From: an uncultured Acidimicrobiales bacterium
GTDB taxonomy: Bacteria > Actinomycetota > Acidimicrobiia > Acidimicrobiales > SHLQ01
Assembly (NCBI GenBank): GCA_938002955.1
Contig: CALLAA010000045.1
Location: 19,470-83,469 of the forward strand
Length of the DNA: 64,000 bases
Reading direction: 5' to 3'
The notes under the pieces are model-generated. The model was not told where the DNA came from. It worked only from the letters and a program-made list of their open reading frames with translations, and ran no database searches. Of this stretch, positions 59,395-64,000 are shown in pieces. The first letter of the stretch is position 1, and each line of letters begins with the position of its first letter. The position numbers were made by a program, and so were the translations under genes.

Positions 59395-61671
59395 GTGCGT
59401 CTGACGATCGGACGACGCCTTGCTCTCGTCGTCGCCGTAACGATCTTTGCGATCGGAGCGCTCGTCGTGGGGGTCTTGAGCCGACAAGCAAGCAACGCTG
59501 AGGTTCGCGCAACAGACCAACTCGAAGCGGTTGCCGAGCCACTGGCGATGTTCATCGAGAACGAACTCATTGCGGCCGGCCGTCTGCTCGAGGTCGCAGC
59601 TGCTACATCCCCCGACGACGCCACGATGATCGGCGAGGTTCAGAAAGCGAACTTCATCGCCGTAGAGGTTCTGGGCAGTACCGATGAGACCTCTCGTATT
59701 GGGGCAACGAGCAATGTCATCGACCGCTCGAGTGCGGCGTCGACAATCGGTATGACCCGGATCCTGAACGGCGATGTCGGCGTCGTTATCGGCACGCCAG
59801 TTCCCGGCGGCGAGGGCAAGATCTTGCTCGGCGCGTATAACGCGTCGCACATCCTCGAGAGTGTGGCGGCCGCTGCTACGGGGCCGAGTACCGAAGCGCT
59901 TTTGGCGGTCAGGAATGCTGGCGGCGAAGCGGTGATCTTTACGCCGTCACGGCACGGTGATGGAGAGGCGGTGGGGCTACCCGAGCCCGCAACCGCTGAG
60001 CTCATCGATCAGGTTCTTGATGGAGAGAGCAGTTTCGATTCGACCGACGCGGTGATCAACGGCCGACAGTCGGCGGTGGCGATGCGTCGGATTCCTCAGG
60101 TCGAGTGGGTTCTGTTAGTCACGACGGATCGGGATGACATTGGGGCCCAGACGCTTCCGGCGTGGTTGCTCCCTGCGTTCGCACTCATCGGTGCGTTGTC
60201 CCTCGTTCCGATCGCGACGGTGCGTAGCCGGTTGCGTCGGGTGGTCCTCGGCGCCCAGGAGTTGGATCGCGATCGACTGCAGGAACCGTTGTCCGACAGC
60301 AAGGACGACGAGATCGGCATTCTGTCTCGGACGCTGCAGTCCCTCGACGATCGTTTGCACGCTGAGGAGGAGAAGCGGAGCCAGTCCGCAATGACGCTGC
60401 AGCATCGTGCGAGCCATGACCCGTTGACCGGTCTCGCAAACCGGGGTCGGCTGGTTGAGGAGCTCACGATTGCCCTCAATAACCGGGAGCCTGTCGCTGT
60501 GCTCTTCTGCGACATTGACGACTTTAAGGGGATTAACGATTCGCAGGGGCATGAGGGCGGTGACCTGGTGCTCAAGTTCGTGGCCGAGCAGCTGGCCTCA
60601 GCGTGCGGCCCCACCGACCTGATCTCACGCTTTGGCGGTGACGAGTTCTGCGTCCTGTCTCGCAGCGGCCCAACGGCAGCCCGCCAACTAGCTGGCAAGG
60701 TGGAGCGTGCGCTCGACGCGACGTGCGTCGTAAACGGCAACCAGCAGCGTGTCGGCGGTTCGGTCGGTATGGCTATCGCCAAGGTGACCGACACACCCGA
60801 CAGCATTTTGAAGAGCGCTGATCTTGCGATGTACCGCGAGAAGGAGCGCCGCCGCGGCTTGCGGCGAGCTCGTGGTGGCGGCGAAGAGACGGAGATTTCG
60901 GTCGAGCAGATTCGCCTGGTGTACCAGCCGGTAGTGGAGATCGGCGATGGCACGATCGTCGGCGTCGAGGTCCTCGCGCGTTACATGCATCCCGTCTTGG
61001 GCATGCTCGATCCGTCTTCCTTCTTGCCTCCTGGCACCGAGCGCGGCGAGTTCGACAAGTTCGACTTGGAGATCTTGACTCGTTCGATCGCTCAGGTGAG
61101 CGACTGGTTGGCCCATGGCATTGTTGACGAGCGGTTCACGCTGTCGTTCAACCTCAAGCCGGATCATGTTTCGGACTCCGACAGCACTCGGCAGATTTTC
61201 GACATTTTGCGGCAGCATCGTGTTCCGTCGACAATGCTGCAGATCGAGGTCACCGAGCATCGGCTGCATGCTCATGCGGACGATCTGATGCATTCGCTCA
61301 ATCTGTTGCGTGAGCGTGGCATCAAGGTCGCAATCGATGACTTTGGGATCGAGGGGTCGAACGTGGACCGCCTGCTCCAGATCCCGAGCGACACGGTGAA
61401 GATCGATCGGTCGTTCATTTCTGAGATCGATGTCGACGAGCGGGCCGAGGCTCGTCTTAAGGCGATCTTGGACATTGTCAACGGCGAAGGCCGAGTGGCG
61501 ATTGCCGAGGGCGTGGAGCGCACCCGTCAAGCCGAGATTCTTCGCGAGTTCGAGGTGCCGTTTGGACAGGGCTACTTGTGGCACGCCCCGATTTCGGCGC
61601 TCGCGCTCACTCCCCTGCTAGGCCGAGCGTCGCGCTGGACGAGAAGAAAGCCGCCACCAGCATCCGACTAG
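59395..61671 (+). CDS. Membrane-associated GGDEF/EAL protein
   Basis: Two TM segments; DPLTGLANRGRLVEEL...CDIDDFKGINDSQGHEGGD...ISRFGGDEFCVL; EAL-like GVEVLARY...FNLKPDH...IEVTEHRLH...IDDFGIEGSNVDRL...VKIDRSFI...AEGVER. Confidence 0.94.
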   Translation: MRLTIGRRLALVVAVTIFAIGALVVGVLSRQASNAEVRATDQLEAVAEPLAMFIENELIAAGRLLEVAAATSPDDATMIGEVQKANFIAVEVLGSTDETSRIGATSNVIDRSSAASTIGMTRILNGDVGVVIGTPVPGGEGKILLGAYNASHILESVAAAATGPSTEALLAVRNAGGEAVIFTPSRHGDGEAVGLPEPATAELIDQVLDGESSFDSTDAVINGRQSAVAMRRIPQVEWVLLVTTDRDDIGAQTLPAWLLPAFALIGALSLVPIATVRSRLRRVVLGAQELDRDRLQEPLSDSKDDEIGILSRTLQSLDDRLHAEEEKRSQSAMTLQHRASHDPLTGLANRGRLVEELTIALNNREPVAVLFCDIDDFKGINDSQGHEGGDLVLKFVAEQLASACGPTDLISRFGGDEFCVLSRSGPTAARQLAGKVERALDATCVVNGNQQRVGGSVGMAIAKVTDTPDSILKSADLAMYREKERRRGLRRARGGGEETEISVEQIRLVYQPVVEIGDGTIVGVEVLARYMHPVLGMLDPSSFLPPGTERGEFDKFDLEILTRSIAQVSDWLAHGIVDERFTLSFNLKPDHVSDSDSTRQIFDILRQHRVPSTMLQIEVTEHRLHAHADDLMHSLNLLRERGIKVAIDDFGIEGSNVDRLLQIPSDTVKIDRSFISEIDVDERAEARLKAILDIVNGEGRVAIAEGVERTRQAEILREFEVPFGQGYLWHAPISALALTPLLGRASRWTRRKPPPASD

Positions 61672-61709
61672 TGGGAGAGGTGGCGCCCATGGCGCCGACG
61701 AACGACTCG

Positions 61710-61783
61710 TGCCCCCGGCAGGACTCGAACCTGCAGTCGACGGGATAGAAGCCCGTTGCCTTATCCAGTTTGGCCACGGGGGC
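61710..61783 (-). tRNA. tRNA-Arg (anticodon TCT)
   Basis: Minus strand GCCCCCGTGGCCAAACTGGATAAGGCAACGGGCTTCTATCCCGTCGACTGCAGGTTCGAGTCCTGCCGGGGGCA: 7-bp acceptor, loop CTTCTAT. Confidence 0.95.
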
Positions 61784-61915
61784 GAGCAGGTCGAGGTTAT
61801 CGCCCTTCTGGGCGTGCCACTCGGCGTATGGGGTGGCCGAACTTCCCTTTCTGCAGGCGGGCGATGAGCCAAATGGCCCCTGTCAGGAATCAGATGTCAT
61901 GCCGATTTCTTTAGG

Positions 61916-64000
61916 GTGAGGACGGGACCAAACATTCGTGAGTTACCCGTAGGGGTCGAGGACTTCCTGCGTGAGCATCCAGATGCCCAAGTGGCGGTGG
62001 TCGAAGAGCCCCTTCTCAATCGGATTCCGCTGGCGGAGATCAATCCGCTGTTGCTAAATCATGTGGAAGCGCCGTTGCTTCGATCGTTCGGTCGGGCAAC
62101 GCATGCGTCGGTCATTCGGGCGGTTCGTTCTGCTCGCCTCGACGGCTCGGCGCACATCGCGGTCGACATGCATGGCCATACGAGGCATGTGACGGTTGTG
62201 AGCATCGTCGGGACGGCACGAGTTCTGCTGCTCTTGCATCATGACGCTGGCATCGGCGAGTGCACGGAGATGCCCTCGAACCGGACCCTTCCTAGCTTCC
62301 GTGGAAGCTGCGATTCACAGCTCGAGATCACCGAGCTCGATTACGAGCTGACGATGGCAGCTGGCCTCGGTCCCGACGATCTTGCGCTGACGTCGTTGGT
62401 CCATCCAGAGTCCGTGAACGACCTGTTGGACTGCTGGGTCGACTCGTCGGCGCTCGGGGCGGCATCGTGCACGGTTCGCCTGTCGGATCCGTCGACGGAC
62501 ACTCCGGACCGATGGTTCCAGCTGACCTTCATCGCCGATGGAGAACTGACACATTTCTCGTTTGTTGACACGACGAACAATCCACAAGCTCAGCAGACGC
62601 AGGACCACCGCACCCGTCTTCATACGATCACCGAGACCGTGCCTCAGGGCATCTTTCGGATCGACTCGGTCGGCAAGCTGCTGTACAAGAACAGCAAGCT
62701 CGACGACATCTTTGGTCGTGAGCTGAACGACCGCCACGACTTCCGAGATGTGGTGACGCCCGACGGCGAGATGATCGGTCGCGCGATTCAGCGCATACTT
62801 GACGAGTCCGACACCGACGAGGGTGTGCTCGACATTCTTCACCCCGTTGGCGACACCGTTCGAACGATTCGCGTTCGGGTGCGTAGCTATCCAGATCTCC
62901 ATGGCCACCCCGAATACGTCGGTTCGGCCGAGGACATCACCGATGAAGTTGCTCGCCATTCGCAGCTCGAGGTTGATGCGCTCACCGACCCAATGACGGG
63001 TGCGGCGAATCGACGTGCGCTCGAGCTCCAGCTGACAGAGCTTCTCGACGCTCCCGATGAGACCCAGTTCGCGGTCTTGTTGTGCGATCTCGATGGCTTC
63101 AAACAGGTGAACGACTCGCTAGGCCATGGTGCCGGCGATGACGTGATTGCTGAGGTTGGCCGACGTCTTCAAGAGGTATGCCGCGAGGGAGACATGGTCG
63201 CCCGTCTCGGTGGCGATGAGTTCGTCGTACTCGCACGTGATGTGCGCGACTACGACCACGCAATGGAGTTCGCTCATCGAATCCTGCCGCTGTTGCGCAA
63301 GCCGTTCTCGATCGCTGACACCCAAATCGAGCTGAGCGGAAGTGTGGGCGTTGCTGTGTCCGCTCCGAATTCGACGATGCTCGGCGTTCTGCAGATGGCC
63401 GACCACGCCATGTATGAAGCAAAGCGTGCCGGGCGTAACCAAGCCATGCCGTACCAGTCGCCGGACTCGTCCAATGAGCTCTCCCCTCTCGCCCTTCGAC
63501 GCGATCTGCGTCGTGCGATTGCGGCGAATGGCCTCGACCTCGCATTCCAGCCAATCTTCGCAATCCACGATCTGGAGAACGCGGTGTCAGCAGAGTCACT
63601 ACTGCGCTGGGACCATCCAACGCAGGGACGTATCGACCCGTCGACGATGATTTCGATCGCAGAGCAGAGCGGTTTGATTCGTGACCTTGGCGAATGGATC
63701 GTGACCGAATCGATTCGTTCGGCTGCTGCGGTCAATAGTGAGCGTGACGACGGCACCGACCCGATCTCGATTGCCGTGAACGTCTCGGCGTTGCAGGTTG
63801 GCCGTCCGGACTTTTTCGACATGGTCTCGGCGTCGCTCGATTTCCACAAGCTTGCGCCGGGCAACCTGACGATCGAGCTCACCGAGAGCTTCCTGATCGA
63901 CCGGGTCGACAATGCTCGCGCAACGCTGGATGCGCTGACCGGAATGGGTGTGCGTCTTGCGATCGACGACTTCGGCACCGGCTACTCGTCGTTTGAGTAC
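61916..64000 (+). CDS. PAS-GGDEF-EAL protein (runs off the right edge)
   Basis: GTG start VRTGPNIRELPVGVEDFLREHPDAQ..., PAS-like TVPQGIFRIDSVGKLLYKNSKLDDIFGRE, DPMTGAANRRALE...RLGGDEFVVL, EAL-type AESLLRW...NVSALQV...IELTESFL...IDDFGTGYSS; open to the window end. Confidence 0.92.
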   Translation, partial: MRTGPNIRELPVGVEDFLREHPDAQVAVVEEPLLNRIPLAEINPLLLNHVEAPLLRSFGRATHASVIRAVRSARLDGSAHIAVDMHGHTRHVTVVSIVGTARVLLLLHHDAGIGECTEMPSNRTLPSFRGSCDSQLEITELDYELTMAAGLGPDDLALTSLVHPESVNDLLDCWVDSSALGAASCTVRLSDPSTDTPDRWFQLTFIADGELTHFSFVDTTNNPQAQQTQDHRTRLHTITETVPQGIFRIDSVGKLLYKNSKLDDIFGRELNDRHDFRDVVTPDGEMIGRAIQRILDESDTDEGVLDILHPVGDTVRTIRVRVRSYPDLHGHPEYVGSAEDITDEVARHSQLEVDALTDPMTGAANRRALELQLTELLDAPDETQFAVLLCDLDGFKQVNDSLGHGAGDDVIAEVGRRLQEVCREGDMVARLGGDEFVVLARDVRDYDHAMEFAHRILPLLRKPFSIADTQIELSGSVGVAVSAPNSTMLGVLQMADHAMYEAKRAGRNQAMPYQSPDSSNELSPLALRRDLRRAIAANGLDLAFQPIFAIHDLENAVSAESLLRWDHPTQGRIDPSTMISIAEQSGLIRDLGEWIVTESIRSAAAVNSERDDGTDPISIAVNVSALQVGRPDFFDMVSASLDFHKLAPGNLTIELTESFLIDRVDNARATLDALTGMGVRLAIDDFGTGYSSFEY

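Noticed and set aside
61682-61696. GGCGCC-CAT-GGCGCC hairpin between the GGDEF gene and tRNA-Arg as a terminator
   Set aside because: No T-tract on either strand and a 3-nt loop; common in GC-rich DNA.

Overview
The 64 kb window is GC-rich, gene-dense DNA from an actinobacterium, probably Acidimicrobiia/Ilumatobacter-like (inferred from gene content and style, no search run). Most of it is ordinary chromosome. It has lipid/acyl-CoA catabolism genes: acyl-CoA dehydrogenases, enoyl-CoA hydratases, ALDH, a TesB thioesterase, methylmalonyl-CoA mutase plus epimerase, and a thiolase. It also has a conserved housekeeping block on the minus strand (tig-clpP-clpX-folC-ndk-mreBCD-mrdA-rodA-rng), two tRNAs (Gly-TCC and Arg-TCT), and two GGDEF/EAL genes at the right end. 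Two regions stand out. (1) At 56879-57397 a gene split by the ORF caller reads through an in-frame TGA as ...EALAD-U-GSCTTCSVHD.... This is a predicted selenocysteine UGSC motif, with a strong hairpin directly after the UGA. It is ATGA-coupled to a fused thioredoxin-like gene and preceded by a pyridine-nucleotide-disulfide oxidoreductase. (2) At 11598-16405 a tightly coupled five-gene operon encodes a stand-alone adenylation enzyme, a carrier protein, a GNAT-like protein, a formyltransferase-like protein and a luciferase-like monooxygenase, suggesting a compact uncharacterised biosynthetic pathway. Further observations are an in-frame palindromic insertion in an oxoprolinase gene, a 58-bp tandem repeat upstream of tig, a 65-bp direct repeat downstream of ndk, and two unlisted small ORFs with structured leaders. 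All calls come from reading sequence and translations; no homology search was run.
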